Assembly: GCF_030408775.1 (NCBI RefSeq)
Contig: NZ_CP047210.1
Location: 372,001 to 436,000, forward strand
Direction: 5' to 3'
Length of the DNA: 64,000 bases
Source of the DNA: Corynebacterium fournieri
GTDB taxonomy: Bacteria; Actinomycetota; Actinomycetes; Mycobacteriales; Mycobacteriaceae
Shown here piece after piece: positions 27,089-36,095 of the stretch (within the stretch, counting starts at the first letter, position 1; each line of letters starts with the position of its first letter). The notes below the pieces were generated by a model. It ran no database searches. It had not been told where the DNA came from and saw nothing but the letters and a program-made list of their open reading frames with translations. Both the position numbers and the translations under genes were made by a program.

Positions 27089-30000
27089 TTGCTCGGCCTC
27101 GACTACAACCACGTCCTCGCGCCCACCGTCGGCGCGCCCGACATCGCGCCGCCGCCGTCCGGTGCGCTTCGCGCCGAGCCCGTTCCCGCGGCGCAGAAGC
27201 AACAGCCGCTGCCGGTGGTGAAAATCCTGCTGCCGGTGGTGATGGTGGTTGCCCTCGGCGCGGTGATGGTGCTCATGGCGCTGTCCGGCCGCGCCGTGAG
27301 CCCGATGATGCTGATTTTTCCGCTGATGATGCTGTTTGGGCTGGCCGGGATGGTCAACCCGCAGGAGAAACAGGGCGATATCGACGAAACGCGCCGGGTG
27401 TATCTGCGCCACTTGGACGCGCTGGCGACAACGGCCCGCACCAACGCCGCCAAGCAGCGTACCCACGCTGCCACGCTGTACCCCGCGCCGGGCGAGCTGG
27501 TCGCGGCGGTGCCAGTAGAGCGGGTGTGGGAGCGCGCCGGCGCGCCGACCGTGCGGCTGGGGACCGGGGCGGGCGCGCTGTGCACCCCGGTAGACGTGGA
27601 CGACCCCGGCAGCCCCGAAGACCTCGACCCGGTGTGCGCGGTGAGCCTGCGCCGCACCGTCGCCGCGGTGAGCACGGTGCCGGGGATGCCGGTGCTCGTG
27701 CAGCTCGACGCCTTCGACGCCATCACGCTCGCCGGGCCCGCCGCGGCGGATGTGGCCCGCTCGATCGTGTGCCAGCTCGCCTTCTTCTACGGCCCGGAGC
27801 AGGTCAGCATCGACGCCCCGTTTGCGTGGGCGAAGTGGCTGCCGCACTCCCGCTCGGCGGCGGCGTTTCGCATCACGCTTGTCGACGGCCACAGGTCCGC
27901 CACCCCCACCGACGCCGATGTCGTGGTCGCCGTCCACGACGACCCGGATTTCTTCGTCGACCCGGACGCGTTCCACCTCGTGTGCGGCGAGACGCTGGAG
28001 GCGGTGACAGCCCAGGGCGCGGAAACGCTCGGGGCGCCGGACGCGTTTTCTGACGCGGAGGCGGAGTTCATCGCCCGCCACTTGGGCTTCTACCGCCGCC
28101 CGGAGACTACGGGCGAGGCGGGCGGAGACTTCCTGTCCATGCTGGGCGTTGTCGACGTCGACGCGCTAGATGCCCACACCATGTGGCCCGGCGTGCGCAA
28201 CAAGCTCACGGTGCCGATCGGCGCCACGCCCGACGGCGATCCGGTGTACCTGGACTTGAAGGAAGCGGCGCTCGGCGGCATGGGCCCGCACGGGCTGTGC
28301 ATCGGCGCGACCGGGTCCGGAAAATCCGAGCTGCTGCGCACCCTCGTGGTGGCGCTTGCAGTCACGCACTCGCCGGAGGAGCTGAACTTCGTGCTGGTGG
28401 ACTTCAAAGGCGGCGCGACGTTTCTGGGCTGCGAGCAGCTGCCGCACACTGCCGCGGTGATCACCAACCTCGAAGACGAGGCGGTGCTGGTGGAGCGCAT
28501 GTTCGACGCCATCTCGGGCGAGATGCAGCGCCGCCAGGAACTGCTGCGCGCCGCCGGCAACTTCGCCAACATCACGGACTACACCAAGGCGGGGCACACG
28601 CTGGCCTCGCTTGTCATCGTGGTCGACGAGTTCACCGAGCTGCTCACCCAGCACCCGCACTTCGCGGACCTGTTCGTGGCGGTGGGCCGGCTGGGCCGCT
28701 CGCTGGGGGTGCACCTGCTGCTCGCCTCGCAGCGCTTGGAGGAGGGGAAGCTGCGCGGGCTGGACAGCCACCTGTCGTACCGCATCGGGTTGAAAACGTT
28801 TTCTGCAGGCGAGTCGCGCCAAGTCCTCGGGGTGCCGGACGCCTACGAGTTGCCCGGCGAGCCCGGCTCCGGATACCTCAAGGCGGGCATGGACCTTGTC
28901 CGGTTCCGCGCCGCGTACGTCTCCGGGCCGCTCACCCGCACGGTGTACGCGCACCAGGACCAGCAGCACGTGCGGCTGTTTACCGGCGACGAGGTGGAGC
29001 CCGCGCCCGCCTCGTACGTGGAGGAGGACCGCTCCACCACACTGTTGGACGCGGTGGTGGACAAGGCCCGCGAGGTGGCGCAGGTGCGCGGCATGCGCGC
29101 GCACCAGGTGTGGCTGCCGCCGCTGCCCGAGCGCATCCCGCTGTCGCAGACCGACGGCGCGCTCGGGCTGATCGACGAGCCCTTCAAGCAGCGCCAAACA
29201 CCGTTTCACCTGGACTTGTCGGCCGCCGGCGGGCACGTGGCCATCGCGGGCGGGCCGCAGACTGGCAAGACGATAGCGGTGCGCGGCATCGTGGCCACAC
29301 AGCTGGGCGCGGGCTATGCGGTCTACGTCATCGGCGACGTGCCGGAGCTCGAGTTACTGCCCCACGTCGCGGGTGTGGCCAGCATGAAAGACACCGAACG
29401 CACCCGCCGCGTCATCGACGAGGTCGCCTCGTTGCTTGATGCGCCACGCCCCGCCATCTTGGTCGTCGACGGCTGGCACGCCTTGGACGAGGATCTGCGC
29501 GATCTGCTCGCCCGCATCGCCTCCGAAGGCCCGGACGCGGGCATCCACCTGGTGGTGACCACCCAGCGCTGGAGCGCGATCCGCCCGAACGTGCGCGACC
29601 TCATCGGCACCCGCATCGAGCTGCGGCTCACGGAGCCGATGGACTCCTTGATCGACCGCAAGCAGCAGGAAAAACTCCCCGCGATCGCCGGTCGCGGCCT
29701 GACGCCGGACGGCAAAACGGTGCAGCTGGCCTTCACCAGCGGCGAGGACATCGCGCACCTGGCGGCGCACACCGACCAGGCCCCGGTGGAGAGGTTGCGG
29801 GTGCTGCCGGAGGCCGTCGCCACGCACACGCTTGTCGACGGCCAAAGGATCCCCCTCGGCATCGGCGGACCCGCCCTGGAACCGGTGTACTCGGCCGGGC
29901 ACGTGCTGGTCATCGGCGCCGGCGGCTGCGGCAAATCCACCTTCATCGCCAGCACCATCGCCGCAGTGGAGCACATGGGACGCGCCGCCGCGCGCATGGT

Positions 30001-30499
30001 CATCTTCGACCCGCGCCGAGCCCACCTCGGGCGCGCCGACGAGGACATGGTGGCGGCGTATGCCGCGTCGTCCAGCTCGATTGTCGAAGCCGCGAAATCA
30101 CTGGCCGTGACACTGTCCTCGCGCCTGCCCGGTGCGGATGTCACCCCGCAGCAGCTGCGCGAGCGCTCCTGGTGGCACGGCCCGGAGCTGTACCTGATCA
30201 TCGACGATTACGAACTCGTCGGCGAGGAACCCCTGCGCCCGCTCGCGGAATTTCTGCCGCACGCGCGCGACATCGGCCTGCACGTCGTGGCCACCCGCAA
30301 ATTCGGCGGTGTTTCGCGCGCGCTGTTCGGGCCGTTTCTCACTGCGCTGAAAGACCAGCACCCTGACGTGCTGATCATGGACGGCACCCGCGACGAAGGC
30401 GCCCTGTTCGGCGTGCGGCCCACCGGGCAGCAACCGGGTCGGGCCACCTGGGTCCACGGCGAGCCGCGCGGCACGATTCAACTGCCGGAGGCGTCATGA
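27089..30499 (+). CDS. eccC: Type VII secretion ATPase EccC (undivided)
   Basis: EccC is the FtsK/SpoIIIE-type motor that recruits WXG100 substrates. The 1136-residue product has two N-terminal membrane helices (about 43-64 and 70-88), then three ATPase domains with P-loops GATGSGKSE (near 405), GGPQTGKTI (near 721) and GAGGCGKST (near 943). The undivided form matches ESX-4, whereas ESX-1 uses a split EccCa/EccCb. The start is TTG at 27089 behind AGGGGGGAAA. It overlaps the next gene by ATGA. The 128-base gap to eccD must hold divergent promoters. Confidence 0.95.
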   Translation: MLGLDYNHVLAPTVGAPDIAPPPSGALRAEPVPAAQKQQPLPVVKILLPVVMVVALGAVMVLMALSGRAVSPMMLIFPLMMLFGLAGMVNPQEKQGDIDETRRVYLRHLDALATTARTNAAKQRTHAATLYPAPGELVAAVPVERVWERAGAPTVRLGTGAGALCTPVDVDDPGSPEDLDPVCAVSLRRTVAAVSTVPGMPVLVQLDAFDAITLAGPAAADVARSIVCQLAFFYGPEQVSIDAPFAWAKWLPHSRSAAAFRITLVDGHRSATPTDADVVVAVHDDPDFFVDPDAFHLVCGETLEAVTAQGAETLGAPDAFSDAEAEFIARHLGFYRRPETTGEAGGDFLSMLGVVDVDALDAHTMWPGVRNKLTVPIGATPDGDPVYLDLKEAALGGMGPHGLCIGATGSGKSELLRTLVVALAVTHSPEELNFVLVDFKGGATFLGCEQLPHTAAVITNLEDEAVLVERMFDAISGEMQRRQELLRAAGNFANITDYTKAGHTLASLVIVVDEFTELLTQHPHFADLFVAVGRLGRSLGVHLLLASQRLEEGKLRGLDSHLSYRIGLKTFSAGESRQVLGVPDAYELPGEPGSGYLKAGMDLVRFRAAYVSGPLTRTVYAHQDQQHVRLFTGDEVEPAPASYVEEDRSTTLLDAVVDKAREVAQVRGMRAHQVWLPPLPERIPLSQTDGALGLIDEPFKQRQTPFHLDLSAAGGHVAIAGGPQTGKTIAVRGIVATQLGAGYAVYVIGDVPELELLPHVAGVASMKDTERTRRVIDEVASLLDAPRPAILVVDGWHALDEDLRDLLARIASEGPDAGIHLVVTTQRWSAIRPNVRDLIGTRIELRLTEPMDSLIDRKQQEKLPAIAGRGLTPDGKTVQLAFTSGEDIAHLAAHTDQAPVERLRVLPEAVATHTLVDGQRIPLGIGGPALEPVYSAGHVLVIGAGGCGKSTFIASTIAAVEHMGRAAARMVIFDPRRAHLGRADEDMVAAYAASSSSIVEAAKSLAVTLSSRLPGADVTPQQLRERSWWHGPELYLIIDDYELVGEEPLRPLAEFLPHARDIGLHVVATRKFGGVSRALFGPFLTALKDQHPDVLIMDGTRDEGALFGVRPTGQQPGRATWVHGEPRGTIQLPEAS

Positions 30500-31386
30500 C
30501 CGCACTGCGCATCACAGCCACCGACGCCTCCACCGTGATCACCGGTGCGGCCAACATCCACCGCTTCGACGCGCCGTCGAGCAGGGAGATCGCCGGCACC
30601 GTGCGTAGCGTGCTCGGCCCCGACCCGGCGGGCGCGCAGGTGCACATCGCCGCCGACCCGCAGCGCCTGCACGAACTCGCCCACGCGCTGGCCGACTACG
30701 ACATCGAGCTGAGCACCGAAACTCTCGGGCCTGTGCCTGACGACGCACCTTCGGACCCCCTTCGCCCCGCACCAGAGGCGCCTGAGCCGGGCGGAAACGG
30801 CACGTGGATCGTCGCCGGGGTGGTCGCGCTGGTCGCCCTGGCGTGCGCCGGGGTGATCTGGGGACTGACCAGCAACGCACAGCCCGAGCCCGCTGCCGAA
30901 GCCGCCCCGGAGGAACCTCCGGAAACAGCAGAAGAACAGGCGCCGGAAAAGACTCCGGAGCAGGAGGAAGCGGAGCTGCCGTCGATAAGCGTCGCGCGCG
31001 ACGGGCTCAGCGTGCAGCTTCCCGCAGGATTCACGCTCGACGCCGACGGCGACGGGTGGCGCGCCACCGGAGACGATCCGAACTTCCGCCTCCACATGGA
31101 CATAGAACGCCTCTACCAGCTGCCCGCGCGCACCATGGCAGAGCAACTGATCGCAGACATCGAGGCCGACCCGGAAGTCGAACTCGTGGACACCGACGGG
31201 GTCGCTGTGACCTACCTCGAGCGCGCCGCCGACGGCTCCCAGTCGCTCTGGAAGACATGGCCCAACGGCGCGGTGCAACTGTTCGTGGGCTGCCACACCC
31301 GCAGCGAGCCGACCGTCGTGCAACGCGCCACCTGCCGCATGGCCATGGAATCCGCCGAATTTCAGGAGGCTGACGTGGGGCCATAA
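30496..31386 (+). CDS. Type VII secretion-associated membrane protein (Rv3446c-like)
   Basis: The 296-residue product has an N-terminal cytosolic domain, one membrane helix near residues 98-120 (WIVAGVVALVALACAGVIWG), an acidic Pro/Glu linker (about 125-160) and a C-terminal extracytoplasmic domain. Position and layout match the type VII secretion-associated protein found between eccC and the esx pair in ESX-4 loci. Its biochemical role is unknown. It overlaps eccC by four bases. Confidence 0.85.
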   Translation: MTALRITATDASTVITGAANIHRFDAPSSREIAGTVRSVLGPDPAGAQVHIAADPQRLHELAHALADYDIELSTETLGPVPDDAPSDPLRPAPEAPEPGGNGTWIVAGVVALVALACAGVIWGLTSNAQPEPAAEAAPEEPPETAEEQAPEKTPEQEEAELPSISVARDGLSVQLPAGFTLDADGDGWRATGDDPNFRLHMDIERLYQLPARTMAEQLIADIEADPEVELVDTDGVAVTYLERAADGSQSLWKTWPNGAVQLFVGCHTRSEPTVVQRATCRMAMESAEFQEADVGP

Positions 31387-31436
31387 AAAAGTTTTGGAAC
31401 CGAGGGAACCGAACGGGCCAAACGGCAGTCAGATAT

Positions 31437-31459
31437 ACGGGCAGCAAACAGCTGCCCGT
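31437..31459 (+). promoter_or_regulatory. Hairpin before the first esx gene
   Basis: ACGGGCAGC (31437-31445) pairs perfectly with GCTGCCCGT (31451-31459) around AAACA, 27 bases before the esx start. It lies in the 100-base gap after the secretion-associated gene. It may stabilise the esx mRNA 5' end or mark a processing site; a TATACG hexamer (31434-31439) also makes a local promoter possible. Confidence 0.45.
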
Positions 31460-31486
31460 CCCAGCACACAACACGAGGGGGAAATT

Positions 31487-31798
31487 ATGGAGCAGTTCGC
31501 AACCGAAGCTGAGGTCATGCGCGCCGCTGCAGACCGCACCGACGACACCAACGCGGACGTCAACCGCGAAATCGACCGCATCCAGCAGGTCGCCGAAGCC
31601 ACCCGCGGCTACTGGGTGGGCAACGCCCAGCGCAGCTTCGACGAGCTCATGGTCCGCTACGACGACGCTCAACGCCGACTCTCAGAAGCGCTCAGCGCCA
31701 TCGCCGTGAACATCCGCGACAACGCCAAGCACTACGAGACCACCGACGCCAACAACACCGACAGCCTCCGCCAGATCGCCGGCGGGCTCGCACTCTAA
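31487..31798 (+). CDS. WXG100 protein, CFP-10/EsxU-type partner
   Basis: This is a small secreted helical-hairpin protein. The 103-residue product has the WxG turn as YWVG near residue 44 and a YETTD segment after the second helix. That matches the YxxxD/E secretion signal that EccC recognises on the CFP-10-like partner. I chose the ATG at 31487 with GAGGGGGAAA upstream; a longer frame to 31394 lacks family similarity. It should form a 1:1 dimer with the next product. Confidence 0.92.
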   Translation: MEQFATEAEVMRAAADRTDDTNADVNREIDRIQQVAEATRGYWVGNAQRSFDELMVRYDDAQRRLSEALSAIAVNIRDNAKHYETTDANNTDSLRQIAGGLAL

Positions 31799-31808
31799 GG
31801 GGAACACC

Positions 31809-32093
31809 ATGCAGATCAAGTACGACTTCGCCCAAATCGCCGGCGCGGCAGAAGATATGCGCGCATCCGCCTCGCGCATCAACGGCGATCTGGCAGAGCT
31901 CAAGCAGATGCTCCAGCCCATGGCCCAGACCTGGGAAGGTACCGCAGCCGCCGCCTACCAGGCGCACCAGGCCAAGTGGGACCAGGCAGCAGAGGACCTC
32001 AACCAGATCCTCAACCAGATCGCGAACACCGTTGAAGACGGCAACTCCACCATGCTCGCCGTCAACAACGCCGCCGCAAACAGCTGGGGCTAA
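31809..32093 (+). CDS. WXG100 protein, ESAT-6/EsxT-type
   Basis: The 94-residue product is a helical hairpin with WEG near residue 42 (MAQTWEGTAAAAYQAHQAKW). It lacks an evident YxxxD/E tail, as expected for the ESAT-6-like half of the pair. It starts 10 bases after its partner, with AAGGGG before the ATG. The order eccC, associated gene, CFP-10-like, ESAT-6-like, rplM is that of mycobacterial ESX-4. Confidence 0.93.
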   Translation: MQIKYDFAQIAGAAEDMRASASRINGDLAELKQMLQPMAQTWEGTAAAAYQAHQAKWDQAAEDLNQILNQIANTVEDGNSTMLAVNNAAANSWG

Positions 32094-32104
32094 ACCACAC
32101 AATC

Positions 32105-32173
32105 TTGCGCCGCGGGCCGGCACAGGCCGCAATCATCGGGGGACGGGCGCGGCCTATCCGGGCCGCGGCGCAA
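32105..32173 (+). other. Nested stem-loop (candidate structured RNA) downstream of the esx pair
   Basis: Outer stem TTGCGCCGCGG (32105-32115) pairs perfectly with CCGCGGCGCAA (32163-32173). After a G/G mismatch, CCGG (32117-32120) pairs with CCGG (32158-32161). Then GGCCGC (32125-32130) pairs with GCGGCC (32149-32154) around an 18-base loop. The loop carries CGGGGGACGGG, which recurs at 32182-32192 in the linker before the terminator. It could be a 3'-UTR element or a small RNA. No coding potential is seen. Confidence 0.5.
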
Positions 32174-32196
32174 CCACAAAACGGGGGACGGGGGAC

Positions 32197-32241
32197 GCGC
32201 CGCCGCAGGTGATGGGGGATCACCTGCGGCGGCGCTTTTTT
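32197..32241 (+). terminator. Strong rho-independent terminator of the esx transcript
   Basis: GCGCCGCCGCAGGTGA (32197-32212) pairs perfectly with 32220-32235 around a seven-base loop, followed by six T. It separates the secretion genes from rplM-rpsI. Confidence 0.95.
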
Positions 32242-32291
32242 GTTTTCATGCGGCAGTGCCGTAGTGTGTGAGCTCTGTGTGTCCCGCCGGA

Positions 32292-32329
32292 TGCGCTTTT
32301 CGGGTCTCCACCGGCCGCCGTAAAGCGCA
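32292..32329 (+). promoter_or_regulatory. Stem-loop in the rplM leader
   Basis: TGCGCTTT (32292-32299) pairs with AAAGCGCA (32322-32329), enclosing a GC-rich region that can pair further, about 57 bases before rplM. L13-binding leaders are known in Firmicutes; equivalence here is a guess based on position. Confidence 0.4.
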
Positions 32330-32385
32330 AAGGGGCAGGCGAGGTTTGGCCGGCAGCCATCTAGACAGACTTTAAGGAGTCATGC

Positions 32386-32829
32386 ATGTCTACTTACCAC
32401 CCGAAGAGCGGTGACATCACCCGTAAGTGGTACGTCATCGACGCAACCGACGTGGTGCTGGGCAAGCTTGCTTCCACCGTCGCAGACATCCTGCGCGGGA
32501 AGCACAAGCCGCAGTACGCGCCGAACGTTGACACTGGCGACCACGTCATCGTGATCAACGCCGACAAGATCCACATCTCCTCCAACAAGCGCGAGCGTGA
32601 GATGCGCTACCGCCACTCCGGTTACCCGGGTGGTCTGAAGTCCATGACCCTGGGCCGCGCCCTGGACGAGCGTCCGGACCGCGTGATCGAGGAAGCTGTC
32701 AAGGGCATGATGCCGCACAACAAGCTTTCCCGTCAGTCCATCAAGAAGCTGCACGTCTTCGTCGGTGCCGAGCACCCGTACGCTGGCCAGCAGCCGGAAA
32801 CCTACGAGTTTAAGCAGGTGGCACAGTAA
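32386..32829 (+). CDS. rplM: 50S ribosomal protein L13
   Basis: L13 is an early-assembly protein of the large subunit. The 147-residue product contains [18 protein letters not shown], the [15 protein letters not shown] segment, and [16 protein letters not shown] precedes the ATG. Its stop overlaps the rpsI start as TAATG, the usual coupled pair. Confidence 0.98.
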   Translation: MSTYHPKSGDITRKWYVIDATDVVLGKLASTVADILRGKHKPQYAPNVDTGDHVIVINADKIHISSNKREREMRYRHSGYPGGLKSMTLGRALDERPDRVIEEAVKGMMPHNKLSRQSIKKLHVFVGAEHPYAGQQPETYEFKQVAQ

Positions 32830-33377
32830 TGACCGAGCCGAACAACTTCGACAACACCGCCGCTGAAGAGCTGGGCACCGACGTCGACGCCGCAACCGCC
32901 GCGACCGAGGAGTTCAACTACACCATCGGCGACGCAATCGCACCCGAGGCCGACGCTGCCGAGGAGACCGTTGAGGCTGCTCCGCTGCACGAGGGCCCGA
33001 TCCAGACCGTCGGTCGCCGTAAGCGCGCCATTGCCCGCGTGACCGTCGTCGAGGGCGAGGGCAAGATCACTGTCAACGGCCGCGAGTTCGAGGACTACTT
33101 CCCGAACAAGCTGCACCAGCAGGACATCCTCACCCCGCTGACCCTGCTCGAGCGCGAGGGCCAGTTCGACATCAAGGCCAACATCTCCGGTGGCGGCCCG
33201 ACCGGCCAGTCCGGTGCGCTGCGTCTGGCTATCGCCCGTGCGCTGAACATCTACAACCCGGCTGAGCGCCAGGCCCTGAAGAAGGCCGGCCTGCTCACCC
33301 GTGACGCCCGTGCCGTGGAGCGCAAGAAGGCTGGTCTGCACAAGGCCCGTCGCGCACCGCAATACTCCAAGCGTTAA
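32829..33377 (+). CDS. rpsI: 30S ribosomal protein S9 with acidic N-terminal extension
   Basis: S9 reaches into the P site with its basic C-terminal tail, here ending RRAPQYSKR. The conserved core starts near residue 57 ([19 protein letters not shown]). The first 55 or so residues are an acidic, Ala/Glu-rich extension, as in other corynebacteria and mycobacteria. The 182-residue length is therefore longer than the 130 of E. coli S9. Confidence 0.97.
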   Translation: MTEPNNFDNTAAEELGTDVDAATAATEEFNYTIGDAIAPEADAAEETVEAAPLHEGPIQTVGRRKRAIARVTVVEGEGKITVNGREFEDYFPNKLHQQDILTPLTLLEREGQFDIKANISGGGPTGQSGALRLAIARALNIYNPAERQALKKAGLLTRDARAVERKKAGLHKARRAPQYSKR

Positions 33378-33400
33378 TCGCAGGTTTACGCGCGCTTTTG

Positions 33401-33439
33401 CGCCGTCGCCCGTGTTCGGGCGGCGGCGTTTTGCGTTTT
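33401..33439 (+). terminator. Terminator after rpsI
   Basis: A 12-bp stem pairs 33401-33412 with 33417-33428 around TGTT with one G:U, followed by TTTTGCGTTTT. It abuts the ancestral stop of the convergent HNH remnant. Confidence 0.9.
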
Positions 33440-34185
33440 CTAGTGTGGTCCGAAGAGTTGGTCGAGGGCTCCGCGGGTGGTGTTGCGGATGTGGTGTCCG
33501 TGTGGGGAGATCCATACGGGGGCACCCCGGTCATGGTGGTGCCGTCGGTGAGCACAAGTTCGATGTCGTCGCCGCCACCGTCAAGGATGCGGGTGTGCGC
33601 ATCGATGGGCACCATCACGATCGGCCTTGGTGCGGCGGCGACAACCCCGCCGGTTGTGCCGTCCAGGATGCGCCAGAACTCCTCTTCCATCTGGGCTGCG
33701 GCGGGCAGGGTGGGGTCGATGTGTTGGCGCAGGCGGTGCTCTAAGTCTGCGGCGTTGCGGTCGGTGGTGTCGATGGTGATGCGTGCCCGGCCGTTGCGGG
33801 ATCCGGAAAACGCCACTTGTCTGCGCGCGGGCGTGTCTTCTTTGGGGATGAGGTGGCGGGCGGCGCGCTCAATGGCGCGGTACCCGCCTTCAACGTTGAG
33901 CAGTTCCAGGCGTAGCCGCCAGCGTTCAGCAGCGGACTTCACACCAGCGAGGCGGCGTTCGATCAGGGCGAGCTCGTCCAAGGAGAAGCCTTGCGCCCGT
34001 TGTAAGGCGGTGGCTTGCTTGCGGGTGAACGTGGTTTTCCCGTAGTAGGTCTCGCGCAGCCGGCCGAACGCACGTGCTTTGTCCGGTGCGAAGCCCGCGG
34101 CGAGGGCAGCGTCAACGACGAAGTCGGCCAAGGTTGCTAGCGCCTTGGTCGACATCGCTTCGATGAGTGCTGCGAACGGGTTCAT
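33440..34185 (-). pseudogene. DUF222/HNH endonuclease gene with the HNH domain deleted
   Basis: From the ATG at 34185 (MNPFAALIEAM) the frame encodes a DUF222-type N-terminal part typical of corynebacterial HNH proteins, up to ELVLTDGTTMTG near 33537. In intact relatives an HNH motif with Cys and His pairs follows. Here the sequence jumps, in a shifted frame, to PVWISPHGHHIRN...GALDQLFGPH and a TAG at 33442-33440, which looks like the normal C-terminus. The open frame itself reads on out of phase to 33295, into rpsI. The likely event is an internal deletion that removed the catalytic region and changed frame. Confidence 0.75.
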
Positions 34186-34327
34186 GGCCCATACGCTAAA
34201 CCAACCGCAACCCCACCCGGACCCAGCCTGTGGAATTCGCGCCACACCCCCTGTGGATAACCGCTAACCTCCCAGTTAGAACGGGGTGGCGGAACGAACG
34301 TCGACAAGCACATGCATAATTGTGCGC

Positions 34328-35671
34328 ATGACTCGATTGTTCGGAACTGACGGTGTGCGCGGCCTGGCTAACGAGGCCCTCACCGCATCACTTGCCCTCA
34401 AGCTCGGTGCCGCCGCCGCAACGGTGCTGACCAAAGACCGCGGCTCTGAAAAGCGCCGCCCGATCGCGCTGATCGGCCGCGACCCGCGCGTCTCCGGCGA
34501 AATGCTCGCCGCCGCGATGGCCGCCGGAATGGCATCCAAAGGCGTGGATGTGCTGCGCGTCGGCGTCATCCCCACCCCGGGCCTGGCGTATCTCACCGAC
34601 GACTACGGCGCCGATATCGGTGTGATGATCTCCGCGTCGCACAACCCCATGCCGGACAACGGCATTAAGTTCTTCGCCGCCGGCGGCAAGAAGCTGCCGG
34701 ACGACATCGAGGACGAGATCGAGCGCGCCATGGCGGTGCTCGAGGAGACCGGCCCGACCGGCACCGCCATCGGCCGCGTGATCGAAGAAGCACCCGACGC
34801 CCAGGAGCGCTACCTGGCCCACCTCAAGGAAGCAGTCGGCGAGAGCCTGAGCGGCATCAAGGTCGTGGTCGACTGCGCCAACGGCGCCGCCTCCGAGGTC
34901 GCCCCGAAGGCCTACGCCGCCGCTGGTGCCGAGGTCACCGCGATCCACAACACCCCGAACGCCTACAACATCAACGACGGCTCCGGCTCCACCCATATGG
35001 AGCAGATCCAGGCCGCCGTGGTCGAGCACGGCGCGGACCTGGGCCTGGCGCACGACGGCGACGCCGACCGCTGCCTGGCCGTGGACGCGCAGGGCAACAT
35101 CGTCGACGGCGACCAGATCATGGCGATCTTGGCCACCGGCATGAAAGAGTCCAACTCGCTGAAGGACAACACGCTGGTCGCCACCGTGATGAGCAACCTG
35201 GGTCTGAAGCTTGCCATGCAGGACGAGGGCATCGAGTTGCGTCAGACGAAGGTGGGCGACCGCTACGTGCTCGAGGAGCTGAACCGCGGCGACTTCTCGC
35301 TCGGCGGCGAGCAGTCTGGCCACATCGTCGTGCCAGCGCACGCCACTACCGGCGACGGTGTCCTTTCCGGCCTGATGCTCATGCAGCGCATGGCGGAGAC
35401 CGGCCAGACGCTTGCGGAGCTGGCCAACGTGATGACGGTGCTGCCGCAGACGCTGATCAACGTGCCGGTGTCGAACAAGGCGCTGATTTTGGAGGACGCC
35501 TCCGTTAAGGACGCGATCGCGGAAGCTGAGGCTGAGCTCGGCGATTCCGGCCGTGTGCTGCTGCGCCCGTCCGGCACCGAGGAGCTGTTCCGCGTCATGG
35601 TGGAAGCTGCGGAGGAGGAGCAGGCCCGCAAGGTTGCCGGTCGCCTCGCGGCGGTTGTCGCTGCGGTGTAG
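34328..35671 (+). CDS. glmM: Phosphoglucosamine mutase
   Basis: GlmM converts glucosamine-6-phosphate to glucosamine-1-phosphate on the way to UDP-GlcNAc and peptidoglycan. The 447-residue product has the phosphoserine loop ISASHNP (Ser near 104), the magnesium loop DGDADR, and the C-terminal [15 protein letters not shown] chose the ATG at 34328: it begins at [19 protein letters not shown] hexamer at 34314-34319 ends eight bases before it, so the mRNA may be leaderless. Confidence 0.96.
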   Translation: MTRLFGTDGVRGLANEALTASLALKLGAAAATVLTKDRGSEKRRPIALIGRDPRVSGEMLAAAMAAGMASKGVDVLRVGVIPTPGLAYLTDDYGADIGVMISASHNPMPDNGIKFFAAGGKKLPDDIEDEIERAMAVLEETGPTGTAIGRVIEEAPDAQERYLAHLKEAVGESLSGIKVVVDCANGAASEVAPKAYAAAGAEVTAIHNTPNAYNINDGSGSTHMEQIQAAVVEHGADLGLAHDGDADRCLAVDAQGNIVDGDQIMAILATGMKESNSLKDNTLVATVMSNLGLKLAMQDEGIELRQTKVGDRYVLEELNRGDFSLGGEQSGHIVVPAHATTGDGVLSGLMLMQRMAETGQTLAELANVMTVLPQTLINVPVSNKALILEDASVKDAIAEAEAELGDSGRVLLRPSGTEELFRVMVEAAEEEQARKVAGRLAAVVAAV

Positions 35672-35780
35672 GTTTTTACAGCGCAGAAAGTTTTTGGCCT
35701 CGGCAGGGAACCGCCGGGGCTTCGGGGGAGTCTAAGTAAAGGTAAGACAGTTCAACTGCGAGCCTTTTGGGGGTGGGCAC

Positions 35781-36095
35781 ATGAGACATGCCGGGGCACT
35801 AGATATCGATGTGGATGCGGTGCGCAGGACATACACGGAAGCGATCGCGGCGTATCGCGGGGCGGCGCGCGATCTCGAGTGTAACCGGCCGGTGGTCGAC
35901 GCCGCTGCGTTCGGTGCGGGGTTTGCGCGTGAGGGGCAGCGCATCGTGGATGCGTTGGAGGCGCTGCATTCCACGTCGCAGCGCTTTCTTGCCGCGCGTG
36001 GACAGCAGTGGGGGCAGGTGCTGGCGCTGAGCGACGCCACGGTGGCCGCTGACGCCTGTTCCGCCGACGCGTTGGGCGGGGTGATGGACGCATGA
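35781..36095 (+). CDS. Small helical protein, possible ESX secretion-associated (EspC-like)
   Basis: The 104-residue product has no membrane segment and looks mainly helical. It starts [20 protein letters not shown] and has two cysteines. Length and helix pattern recall EspC/DUF2580 or WXG100-like proteins, but there is no WxG motif; that link is an inference. GGGGGTGGG precedes the ATG. It is the first gene of a three-gene operon and overlaps the next gene by ATGA. I do not recognise it with certainty. Confidence 0.65.
   Translation: MRHAGALDIDVDAVRRTYTEAIAAYRGAARDLECNRPVVDAAAFGAGFAREGQRIVDALEALHSTSQRFLAARGQQWGQVLALSDATVAADACSADALGGVMDA

Noticed and set aside
35699-35720. CCTCGGC/GCCGGGG as a terminator after glmM
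   Set aside because: Short stem with a G:U pair and no T-run.
35738-35756. TAAAGGTAAGACAGT before the Cys-repeat operon as a DtxR iron box
   Set aside because: Only one half resembles the DtxR palindrome; the other half does not match.
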